Shown: positions 5,916 through 11,865 of the stretch, one piece after another | Position numbering within the stretch: the first letter of the stretch is position 1 | Layout: every line of letters begins with the position of its first letter | Assembly (NCBI GenBank): GCA_005885565.1 | Contig: VAXK01000083.1 | Location: 1 to 11,865 of the forward strand | Direction: 5' to 3' | From: Actinomycetota bacterium | GTDB taxonomy: Bacteria > Actinomycetota > Thermoleophilia > Gaiellales > Gaiellaceae | DNA length: 11,865 bases | Made by a program: the position numbers and the translations under genes | The notes under the pieces: model-generated | Told to the model about the DNA's origin: nothing | What the model saw: the letters and a program-made list of their open reading frames with translations, nothing else | Databases searched by the model: none

Positions 5916-6736
5916 TCGCGGTCGCCCCAGCCGGCGTCCTCCGACTCCGCGAGCCAGGTTCGGGCCGCTTCGGTGAGGCGGAGGTCGACGCCCGCTTTGC
6001 GGGCCGCCGCGACGACGAGCTCCGCGTCCTTCCGCGCCAGATAGAGCGCGAAGCGCGCCGGGTACTCGCCGGACTCGACCGACTCGCGCCGCCGCTCCGC
6101 CTGCGCAGCGAGCGGCGTCGCCGCCAGCACCTCGAACGCCTTCGCGCGCGAGAGGCCCAAGCCCTCCGCGAGGGCAAGCGCCTCGCCGAGCAGGCCGATC
6201 GTCCCGACGAGCGTCGTGTTCGCGACCAGCTTCGCCGCCGCGCCCGAGCCGACCGGCCCGACGTGGAGCGGAGAGCCGAGCAGCGACAGGAGCGGCGCCC
6301 AGCGCTCGACGAGCTCCTCCGGCCCGCCGACGAAGAGCGTCAGCGTGCCCGACTCGGCCTCGGAGCGGCTGCCGAGCACCGGTGCGTCGAGCAAGCCAGC
6401 CCCTTCCTCCAGCACCGACGCGAGCCGGTGCACCGCGTCCGGGCCGACGGTCGACATCTCGATCACCGTCGTCCCCTCGCCCAAGCCGGCCGCGACGCCT
6501 TCGTCGCCCTCCGTCACGTCGCGCAGCGCCGCCGGGTTGGCAACCATCGTGAGCACTACCTCTGCGCGCGCCGCGGCCTCCGCCGGCGTCGCGGCCGCGA
6601 CGGCCCCGGCCTCCACCAGCGGCGCCGCCTTCTCGGCTGTCCGGTTCCAGACGACCACCTCGTGGCTACCCTCCAGGAGACGGCGCGCGATGCGGCTTCC
6701 CATCGCGCCGAGCCCGACGACGGCGACGACGCTCAC
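5876..6736 (-). CDS. NAD(P)-dependent beta-hydroxyacid dehydrogenase (HIBADH/GLYR type)
   Basis: A 286-residue enzyme of the 3-hydroxyisobutyrate dehydrogenase family, of usual length. An N-terminal Rossmann fold (VVAVVGLGAMGSRIARRL, then NRT at 31-33) binds the dinucleotide. EMSTVGP (Ser96) and DAPVLGSRSEAESGTL (117-132) are the substrate-loop signatures, and GSGAAAKLVANT supplies catalytic Lys169 and Asn173. RKDAEL (Lys236) and GWGDRDYSAV complete the all-alpha C-terminal domain. Asn31-Arg32-Thr33 after the second strand is the pattern often seen in NADP-using members such as glyoxylate/succinic semialdehyde reductases, so reduction of a small aldehyde or keto acid is plausible; the substrate is not readable. 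The GTG at 6736 was chosen because it begins exactly at the Rossmann strand; an ATG at 6829 would add a basic, unfolded-looking extension that overlaps the divergent MFS gene. Confidence 0.93.
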   Translation of the reverse strand: MSVVAVVGLGAMGSRIARRLLEGSHEVVVWNRTAEKAAPLVEAGAVAAATPAEAAARAEVVLTMVANPAALRDVTEGDEGVAAGLGEGTTVIEMSTVGPDAVHRLASVLEEGAGLLDAPVLGSRSEAESGTLTLFVGGPEELVERWAPLLSLLGSPLHVGPVGSGAAAKLVANTTLVGTIGLLGEALALAEGLGLSRAKAFEVLAATPLAAQAERRRESVESGEYPARFALYLARKDAELVVAAARKAGVDLRLTEAARTWLAESEDAGWGDRDYSAVLARILGSR

Positions 6737-6742
6737 CCGCCC

Positions 6743-6749
6743 TAGGCTA
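6743..6749. promoter_or_regulatory. Candidate bidirectional -10 element between dehydrogenase and MFS genes
   Basis: TAGGCTA reads TAGGCT on the plus strand (6743-6748) and TAGCCT on the minus strand (6749-6744); both fit TAnnnT. Each ends 7 nt before the facing start codon (TTG 6756 and GTG 6736). The whole gap between the two genes is 19 bp, so any promoter must lie here or inside the opposite coding region. Confidence 0.35.
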
Positions 6750-6755
6750 CTTCCC

Positions 6756-7955
6756 TTGCCACGCGGACCGTTCGGCCAGCGGGAGTTCCGGCTGCTCTTC
6801 CTCGGGCGGACGACGTCGCTCGTCGGCAACGCGTTCGCGAACGTCGCGCTCGCTTTCGCCGTCCTCGACCTGACCGGCTCGAAGGCCGATCTCGGCTACG
6901 TCCTCGCCGCCCGCTCGGTGCCGCTTGTCGTCTTCCTCCTGGCCGGGGGAATCTGGAGCGACCGGCTGCCGCGCCACCACGTGATGGTGGGCTCGAACGT
7001 CGCCAGCGGGCTGACGCAGGTCGCGGTCGCCGCGCTCCTCCTCTCCGGGCACGCCCGGATCTGGCACCTCGCGACCCTCGCGGCGCTGAACGGCGCGAGC
7101 GCGGCGTTCTTCTTCCCCGCCTCGACCGGGATCGTCCCGCAGACGGTGCCGCGGCCGATGCTCCAGAGCGCGAACGCGCTCCTCCGGCTGGGCCTCAACT
7201 CGAGCTTCATCGGCGGCGCGGCGCTCGGCGGTCTCGTCGTCGGCGCGACGAGCCCCGGCGTCGGCATCGCCGTCGACGCTGCCAGCTTCCTCCTCGCCGC
7301 CGCCTTCATCGGCGCGATGCGCATGCCGGCGGCGTTGCGCATGGAGGGCTCGAGCTTCGTCGGCGAACTCCGCGAGGGCTGGCACGAGTTCAGCTCGCGC
7401 CCGTGGCTGTGGGCGATCGTGGCGCAGTTCGGGGTCGTGAACGCGGTCGAGCAGGGCGCCGAGAACGTGCTCGGCCCGGCGATCGCGAAGGCTCACTTCG
7501 GCGGCGCGACGGGCTGGGGCCTGATTCTCACGGCGCAGTCGGTCGGGCTGATCGTCGGCGGACTCGTCCTGCTGCGCTTCCGTCCCGACCGGCTGCTCCT
7601 CGCGGCGACGCTCGGCTTCCTGCTCACGATCCCGTTCCTGCTCGTCCTCTCCGTGCCCACGGCGCTCGCCGGGGTGGTCGCGGGCGCCGCCGTGGCCGGG
7701 ATCGGGATCGAGGTCTTCGGGATCCTCTGGGACACCACCATCCAGCAGGAGATCGCGCAGGAGAAGCTCTCGCGGGTATCCGCCTACGACGGCCTCGGCT
7801 CGGTCGCTCTGATCCCGCTCGGGCTCGCGGTCGCCGGGCCGGTGGCGCAGGCGGCGGGGACGCGCCCGACGATCCTCGGCGCGGCCGCGCTCAGCCTCGG
7901 CGCGACGCTCGCGGTCCTCCTCTCGCGCGATGTGCGCACCATTCGCCGGAGCTAA
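6756..7955 (+). CDS. MFS transporter, EntS-like exporter family (MFS_3)
   Basis: A 399-residue polytopic protein with about 12 hydrophobic segments and the usual length for a single-substrate MFS exporter. It starts with FGQREFRLLFLGRTTSLVG, the typical first helix of this branch. The MFS motif A is GGIWSDRLPRHHV (residues 64-76), in the loop between helices 2 and 3. The pair FFFPASTGIVPQTV and LNGASAA after helix 4, and the late segment IEVFGILWDTTIQQEI, are also typical of EntS/antibiotic-efflux-like MFS proteins. The likely job is proton-driven efflux of a small molecule from the cytoplasm; the substrate is unknown. TTG 6756 is the first sensible in-frame start, directly before the conserved N-terminus. 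There is no clear Shine-Dalgarno, and a TAGGCT -10 candidate ends 7 nt before it. Divergent from the dehydrogenase gene; the lipoprotein gene follows after 10 nt. Confidence 0.92.
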   Translation: MPRGPFGQREFRLLFLGRTTSLVGNAFANVALAFAVLDLTGSKADLGYVLAARSVPLVVFLLAGGIWSDRLPRHHVMVGSNVASGLTQVAVAALLLSGHARIWHLATLAALNGASAAFFFPASTGIVPQTVPRPMLQSANALLRLGLNSSFIGGAALGGLVVGATSPGVGIAVDAASFLLAAAFIGAMRMPAALRMEGSSFVGELREGWHEFSSRPWLWAIVAQFGVVNAVEQGAENVLGPAIAKAHFGGATGWGLILTAQSVGLIVGGLVLLRFRPDRLLLAATLGFLLTIPFLLVLSVPTALAGVVAGAAVAGIGIEVFGILWDTTIQQEIAQEKLSRVSAYDGLGSVALIPLGLAVAGPVAQAAGTRPTILGAAALSLGATLAVLLSRDVRTIRRS

Positions 7956-7958
7956 AAT
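7953..7958 (+). promoter_or_regulatory. Candidate -10 element TAAAAT for the lipoprotein gene
   Basis: TAAAAT matches TATAAT at 5 of 6 positions, ends 7 nt before the ATG at 7966 and includes the TAA stop of the MFS gene. It is one of very few AT-rich hexamers in the region. It suggests a separate, leaderless transcript for the lipoprotein. No -35 is evident. Confidence 0.4.
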
Positions 7959-7965
7959 CGCGAAG

Positions 7966-8331
7966 ATGCAGGTGCGACGGTGGAGTCTGCTTCTCGCGGC
8001 GCCGCTCGTTCTGGCCGGCTGCGGCGGCGGGTCGTACTCGCTCGCCCGGACCTCCGCGTGCCTGAAGCACAAGGGCGCGACGGTCATCAAGTTCCCGACG
8101 AGCCCGATCGGCGAGTCGGCCAGGGGTGGCGGGATCGAGGTGTGGCTCGACCACCGCAACCTGAACATCGGGTTCGGCCGGACGACGGACGAGGCGAAGC
8201 GGCTCCTCCGGCTCTACGGCAGCGTCGGCAATCCGAACCACGTGCGGATCTATCGCAGGCGAAACGCGGTCGTCGCCTGGGACATCACGCCGCCTCCGGT
8301 GCGGAAGACTATCGACGGCTGCCTGAAGTAG
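7966..8331 (+). CDS. Small secreted lipoprotein, function unknown
   Basis: A 121-residue protein. The signal peptide is MQVRRWSLLLAAPLVLAGC: two Arg, a hydrophobic core and the lipobox LAGC with lipidated Cys19, so the protein should be anchored on the outer face of the membrane. The mature part begins with a Gly-rich linker, then ACLKHKGATVIKF with Cys32, a segment GIEVWLDHRNLNIGFG, a helix TTDEAKRLLRLY, and the end IDGCLK with Cys119. The two distant cysteines near the mature termini probably form a disulfide that closes the domain. I know of no described function for this type. The ATG at 7966 was chosen over an in-frame ATG 36 nt upstream, because the latter lies inside the MFS gene and would spoil the signal peptide. 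It may be transcribed alone from TAAAAT or by read-through from the MFS gene. Confidence 0.88.
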   Translation: MQVRRWSLLLAAPLVLAGCGGGSYSLARTSACLKHKGATVIKFPTSPIGESARGGGIEVWLDHRNLNIGFGRTTDEAKRLLRLYGSVGNPNHVRIYRRRNAVVAWDITPPPVRKTIDGCLK

Positions 8332-8337
8332 CCGTCG
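8313..8337 (+). terminator. Hairpin over the stop codon of the lipoprotein gene, possible terminator
   Basis: CGACGGCT (8313-8320) pairs perfectly with AGCCGTCG (8330-8337) around a 9-nt loop; the TAG stop (8329-8331) is in its 3' side. No T-run follows, so termination is only possible, as is common in high-GC actinobacteria. Confidence 0.4.
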
Positions 8338-8387
8338 TCGTAAGGCCCGCCCGGGTCGCTCGCGACGTTGCCCAGGTTCCTCTTGAA

Positions 8388-8406
8388 GGCAGGCAGCGAT
8401 CCTGCC
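8388..8406 (+). other. Small hairpin just upstream of the DUF11-like gene start
   Basis: GGCAGG (8388-8393) pairs with CCTGCC (8401-8406) across a 7-nt loop, ending 3 nt before the GTG at 8410. If the gene starts at GTG 8410 or 8419 this is in the leader and could hinder ribosome access. If the TTG at 8368 is used it is merely coding. Confidence 0.3.
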
Positions 8407-8409
8407 ATC

Positions 8410-9402
8410 GTGTTGGACGTGATCGGGAGGGGCGTCGCGTCAGCGCTCGTCGCCGCGGCGCTCGTCTTCGCCGCCGGCGCCGCGCCCGGTCGTGCCGCGA
8501 ACCCCGGCCCGAACGTCGCCTTCTCGGTCTCTGGCGCGCCCGGCTCCGTCTCGCTCGGCCACTACGTCGCGTACACGGCGACCGTCCAGAACGGCGACAC
8601 GAACAACGTCACGCACCTGACGCTGACGGCGCCCGCGGCCTCCTCGACCGCGCCGTTCCCGCTCACCTACGTCTCCGCGTCGCCGAGCACCGGGAGCTGC
8701 TCCGCCCCGGCGACGCTTCCGCTCACGTGCTCGTTCGGCTCGCTGCGGAGCGGTACGACCGACACCGTCACGTTCGTCTTCCGGGCGCCTGCGGCGCTGC
8801 CGGCGAGTGGAGCCGGCGTCTCGTTCGCTGCGCAGGCCACCTTCGACGAAGGCCCGAACGACCAGAACTCCTCCCACGGCGACACGAAGCTCGCCTCCGC
8901 GTCGACCTCCCTCGGGGCGATCGGCAGCGACTTCGTTGCCGGCTTCGTCCCGTTCGCCCTCGGTGACGACCTCGTCACGGCCGGCGACCTCACCGGCTCG
9001 TCGAGCGGGAACCCGCAGAAGACGGCGCTCTCGGTGGCCGCCCTGGCGGCCGCATCGCTCGGCGCGACGGGCAGCGTCCAGGAGGTCCCCCATCCGACGA
9101 CCGACACCACCTCGGACTGCCAGGCCGGCTTCTCGTGCTTCGGCCAGACGTCCTTCGTGACGCTTCCCGGCGTCTTCTCGCCGCCGCTCACCCTCACCTT
9201 CAGGTTCGACGCGTCGGAGGTGCCGGCCGGCACGACGGAAGCGAAGCTGAAGATGTTCCACAACGGCACGCTCGTCCCGCCCTGCACGACGCCCGGCGTC
9301 CTCTCACCCGGCCCGACCTGCCAGTCCTCGACGACGAAGTTCGCCGACAAGGATTTCGGTGCCGTGCTCCTCTCGAGCACGAACGGCAGCTACCGGCCGT
9401 GA
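8410..9402 (+). CDS. Secreted DUF11-like beta-sandwich protein
   Basis: From GTG 8410 this is a 330-residue protein with a Sec signal peptide: Arg in GRG, hydrophobic ASALVAAALVFAAGAA, likely cut after GRA before ANPGP. The N-terminal half resembles the DUF11 repeat of cell-surface proteins: GSVSLGHYVAYTATVQNGD, HLTLTAPA, TGSCS...PLTCSFGSL and SGTTDTVTFVFRAP. The C-terminal half is another Ser/Thr/Gly-rich beta region that I cannot name. Three close cysteine pairs (GSCS/LTCS, DCQ/SCF, PCT/TCQ) suggest stabilising disulfides. There is no sortase motif or membrane anchor, so it is probably released or wall-associated. The start is uncertain: TTG 8368, GTG 8410 and GTG 8419 are all in frame, and none has a Shine-Dalgarno; 8410 or 8419 gives the cleanest signal peptide. 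Its stop overlaps the next gene by GTGA. Confidence 0.8.
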   Translation: MLDVIGRGVASALVAAALVFAAGAAPGRAANPGPNVAFSVSGAPGSVSLGHYVAYTATVQNGDTNNVTHLTLTAPAASSTAPFPLTYVSASPSTGSCSAPATLPLTCSFGSLRSGTTDTVTFVFRAPAALPASGAGVSFAAQATFDEGPNDQNSSHGDTKLASASTSLGAIGSDFVAGFVPFALGDDLVTAGDLTGSSSGNPQKTALSVAALAAASLGATGSVQEVPHPTTDTTSDCQAGFSCFGQTSFVTLPGVFSPPLTLTFRFDASEVPAGTTEAKLKMFHNGTLVPPCTTPGVLSPGPTCQSSTTKFADKDFGAVLLSSTNGSYRP

Positions 9403-9566
9403 AGCTCCGAGACCTCCTGGCGGCCCGGCGGCGCAAGAAGGCGCACGTCCGCTACGAGCGCGAGCGCGGACGCCAACAGCGACTTCAGGACAGAGACGCC
9501 GAAGACGCCGTCCGCGACGCGGTTCGAGGCATCGGCGGCGGCGTCGGGAATCCGCACAACAGCTAG
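9399..9566 (+). CDS. Small highly charged basic protein, 55 residues, function unknown
   Basis: This short reading frame starts with GTG at 9399, overlapping the stop of the DUF11-like gene as GTGA, and would be translated by coupling. The product begins MKLRDLLAARRRKKAHV, continues with RYERERGRQQRLQDRDAEDAVRD, and ends in a Gly-rich tail. The charged middle should form one long amphipathic or single alpha-helix; there is no signal peptide. The basic stretch RRRKK could bind nucleic acid or the membrane surface, which is inference. Its TAG stop shares CTAG with the stop of the convergent AAA/TPR gene, so the frame fits the gap between its neighbours exactly. In such GC-rich DNA a 55-codon frame can occur by chance, so it needs homologues for proof. 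Confidence 0.5.
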   Translation: MKLRDLLAARRRKKAHVRYERERGRQQRLQDRDAEDAVRDAVRGIGGGVGNPHNS

Positions 9567-11865
9567 CCCGTCGCGACGGCTCCTCGAGCTCGTCGCGCCG
9601 CGACCGAGCTCCCCTTGAGCTCGTAGAGCGCGGCCGCCTCGTCGAGCGCACGCTCCGCCTCGGCCTCGTCGCCCGTCGCGGCGAGCGTCTCGGCGAGGTC
9701 GACGAGCGCGTCCGCCTGCCACACGATCGCGTCGGTCCGGCGCAGGATCTCGACCGCCTCGCGGGCGAGCGTCACCGCGTGGTCGGCGTCGCCGGGCCGG
9801 CGCGCGAGCACCTTCGCCCGCACGGAGCGCCAGAGCGCCTGCGACTGGGCGTCGTCCTCCGCCGCGACGGAGGCGGTGATCATGCACATCGTGTTCGCCT
9901 CCTCGTACCGGCCCTGGGCGCACAGGACCTGCGCGAGCAAGCCGGCGATCGTGGAGAGGAGGTACTTCTCGCCCATCCGGTCGAGGGCGTCGTAGTCGCG
10001 GCGGAGCTCCCGCTCGGCCGCGGCCGCGTCGCCCGCGAGGAGCTCGACGGCGTGCGAGTCGAGCGACAGCGACGCCGCCAGGACGTTCGAGCCGAGCTCC
10101 TCGAGGTGGGCGCGCGCGCTGCGGTAGGCGTCGCGCGCGCGCTCGAAGTCGCCGCCGAGGGCGTAAAGGCGCGCCAGCGAGCCGAGCACGAGCCCCTCCG
10201 CGCGCCGGTCGCCGCGGGCCTCGCCGAGGACGCGCTCGCACTCGGCGAGCGCCTCCGGCACCGGCGTCCGCCCGTAGACCGTGCTCATCGCGAAGGCCGC
10301 CGCGCTCCGGAGCTCCTGCCGCCGGTCTCCCGCGCGGCGCGCATGCTCCATCGCCTGCCGCCCCGCCTTCGCCTCCTCCTCGAAGCGGCAAGCGCGGCCG
10401 TGCACCGAGGCCAGCAGGCGCCACGCCTTCGCGAGCGCGCGGTCGTCGCCGACCGCCTGGAAGATCGGGATCGCCCGGGCGGTCTCGCGCTCGACCTCCT
10501 CCGCCCAGCTCTCCGGATCGGCGCCGAAGAAGCGGACGAGGAGCCGCGTCAGCCGCGCCTCTTCCGCCGGCCGCTCGTCGGCGCGCGAGACGGCGTCGTC
10601 GAGCACCTCTTCGGCGCGTGCGAAGTCGCCCGTGTCGACGAGCGCCTCGCCGAGGTCGGGCAGGAGCGCCAGCCGCTGCGGGTCGTCCGCGTCGAGCAGC
10701 GCCGCCGCCCGCTCGAGCAGGTTCGCCGCGGCGGACATGTCGCCGCGGCCGAACGCCCGCCGCCCGGCCGACGCCAGCCGCTCGGCGGCGCGCCGACCCA
10801 CCTCCCGGCCGTGGTCGTCGAGCGGCCCGAGCTCGGTGAGGTACCGATATGCCTGCTCCAGGTGGTAGCCGAGGATCTCCTCGAACTCGCTCGCACGGTC
10901 GCGGTCGCGGTTGACGCGGTCGGCCCACTCGACGAAACGCTCGTGGAGCGTCGCCCGCGTCCGCTTCAGGAGCCCCTGGTACGCGGCGTCCCGAATGAGG
11001 ATGTGGTTGAAGCGGTAGCTCACCTGGGGGTCGGCGTGCGGCCGGACGAGCTGCCTCCGCTCCAGCGACTCGAGGTGGCCGTCGAGACCGGCGCGAACGC
11101 CGTCGGGCGCGAGCTCGGCGACGGCGTCCTTCGGGAACACGAGCCCGACGACAGAGGCGGGCTCGACGACCGCCCGTCCCTCCGGCTCGAGGTGGTCGAG
11201 GCGCGCGGCGAGCAGGGCGTGGATCGTGGGCGGCACGTCGAGCTCGGACAGCGTGCGCGTCGCGCGCCACGCGCCGTTCTCGCGCGCGATGTAGCCGCCG
11301 TCGACGAGCATCGCGAGCAGCTGCTCGGCGAAGAGGGGATTGCCCTCGGAGGCCTCCACGATCCGGGCGCGTGCCTCCGGCGCGACGTCCACCGATCCCA
11401 GGAGGTTCTCGACCACGCGCTCGGTCTCCGCCTCCGAGAGCGGCTCGAGCCGCAGCCGCCGCGACCGCGGCCCGCCGGCCCAGTCCTCCCGTCCCTCGAG
11501 GACGTCCGGCCGCGACGGGCAGACGAGCAGGACGGGCGCGTCGTGGATCGAGTCGGTCAGGTGCTCGACGAGGTCGAGGAAGGTCGGCTCGGCCCAGTGG
11601 ACGTCGTCGAAGACGACGACGAGCGGCCGCTCGCGCGCGAGCGCGGCGACGAGCCTCCGCGCGCCCCAGAAGAGCTCCTCGACCGGGAACTGCGCGTCGG
11701 AGAGGCCGACGGCCGCCGAGACGCGCTCGACCACGGCGTCGCGCTCGTCCTCCGAGGCGAGCCGGCCGAGCTTGGCGCGAGCCGCGTCGGGCGGGTCGTC
11801 CTCGCCGATCCCGGCGGCGTCGCGCACGAGCTCGACGAGCGGCCAGAAGGTGATCCCCTTCCCGT
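9563..11865 (-). CDS. AAA ATPase/TPR signalling protein, probably C-terminal part of a nucleotide-cyclase-type fusion; 5' end outside window
   Basis: The frame is open to the window edge, giving 766 residues without the N-terminus. The first residues (GKGITFWPLVELVRDAAGI) match the region after the Walker A loop in AAA_16 ATPases. Walker B is LVVVFDDVHWAEP (about 11586-11620), followed by LLVCPSRPDV, EGNPLFAEQL and a winged-helix-like part with FNHILIRDAAYQGL, all usual in this STAND-like class. From about 10850 down to 9563 the protein is a run of helical TPR-like repeats (GDFARAEEVLDDAV, GDFERARDAYRSA, GRYEEANTMC, GDEAEAERALDEA). It ends in AALYELKGSSVAARRARG with no LuxR helix-turn-helix. 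That tail and the missing helix-turn-helix argue for an adenylate/guanylate-cyclase-AAA-TPR fusion with the catalytic domain outside the window, rather than a LAL regulator. The GTG at 11825 is internal. Confidence 0.9.
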   Translation of the reverse strand, partial: GKGITFWPLVELVRDAAGIGEDDPPDAARAKLGRLASEDERDAVVERVSAAVGLSDAQFPVEELFWGARRLVAALARERPLVVVFDDVHWAEPTFLDLVEHLTDSIHDAPVLLVCPSRPDVLEGREDWAGGPRSRRLRLEPLSEAETERVVENLLGSVDVAPEARARIVEASEGNPLFAEQLLAMLVDGGYIARENGAWRATRTLSELDVPPTIHALLAARLDHLEPEGRAVVEPASVVGLVFPKDAVAELAPDGVRAGLDGHLESLERRQLVRPHADPQVSYRFNHILIRDAAYQGLLKRTRATLHERFVEWADRVNRDRDRASEFEEILGYHLEQAYRYLTELGPLDDHGREVGRRAAERLASAGRRAFGRGDMSAAANLLERAAALLDADDPQRLALLPDLGEALVDTGDFARAEEVLDDAVSRADERPAEEARLTRLLVRFFGADPESWAEEVERETARAIPIFQAVGDDRALAKAWRLLASVHGRACRFEEEAKAGRQAMEHARRAGDRRQELRSAAAFAMSTVYGRTPVPEALAECERVLGEARGDRRAEGLVLGSLARLYALGGDFERARDAYRSARAHLEELGSNVLAASLSLDSHAVELLAGDAAAAERELRRDYDALDRMGEKYLLSTIAGLLAQVLCAQGRYEEANTMCMITASVAAEDDAQSQALWRSVRAKVLARRPGDADHAVTLAREAVEILRRTDAIVWQADALVDLAETLAATGDEAEAERALDEAAALYELKGSSVAARRARGAVATG

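Noticed and set aside
6747..8168. Minus-strand frame of about 470 codons opposite the MFS and lipoprotein genes
   Set aside because: Its translation is almost purely charged and Pro/Arg/Glu-rich, a typical antisense shadow of a hydrophobic GC-rich gene.
11825..11827. GTG as the start of the AAA/TPR gene
   Set aside because: The frame continues upstream to the window edge with conserved family sequence (GKGITFWPLVELV), so the GTG is an internal Val.
1..11865. CRISPR arrays, tRNA/rRNA genes, insertion sequences or phage attachment sites
   Set aside because: No regularly spaced direct repeats, cloverleaf-like sequence, transposase motif or terminal inverted repeat was recognised by eye.

Overview
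The window is very GC-rich and densely coded, with GTG and TTG starts, many 4-base ATGA/GTGA overlaps, and protein types common in high-GC Actinomycetota. These include an AAA/TPR signalling ATPase ending in an ELKG-type tail and small lipoproteins beginning LAGCGGG. A deep-branching actinobacterium of the Thermoleophilia type is my best guess, by inference only; no rRNA or marker gene is present.

The left half (1-5528, all minus strand) reads as one six-gene transcription unit. In transcription order it holds: a MauE/DoxX-like redox membrane protein (5528-4944); a MauD-like membrane-anchored thioredoxin-fold protein with CQPC (4947-4330); a 92-residue Tat-exported peptide with 14 cysteines in its last 43 residues (4325-4047); a 957-residue FtsX/MacB-type permease (3956-1083); its LolD/MacB-type ATPase (1086-412); and a cyclic-nucleotide-binding protein cut by the window edge (407-1). 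Three junctions are very tight (ATGA overlaps or a 4-nt gap). The peptide has a near-perfect Shine-Dalgarno sequence, and a long GC hairpin lies between its stop codon and the permease. MauE and MauD are the proteins that mature the disulfide-rich light chain of methylamine dehydrogenase. Here they sit beside a different disulfide-rich Tat substrate that has no Trp in its mature part and no dehydrogenase partner. This is the most interesting content of the window: a candidate system for maturing a Cys-rich exported peptide, linked to an ABC transporter.

The middle (5529-7955) holds a 90-bp divergent promoter region, a 98-residue mini beta-helix protein with exact 18-residue repeats (+), a convergent NAD-dependent beta-hydroxyacid dehydrogenase (-), and a divergent MFS exporter (+). 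The last two are separated by only 19 bp, which contain a symmetric TAGGCTA that could be a shared -10 element.

The right part (7966-9566, +) holds a small lipoprotein, a secreted DUF11-like beta-sandwich protein and a coupled 55-residue basic protein. A large AAA/TPR regulator (9563-11865, -) runs off the right edge. Its stop codon shares a CTAG palindrome with the stop of the 55-residue gene. No tRNA, rRNA, insertion sequence, CRISPR array or gene-free stretch above 300 bases was seen.
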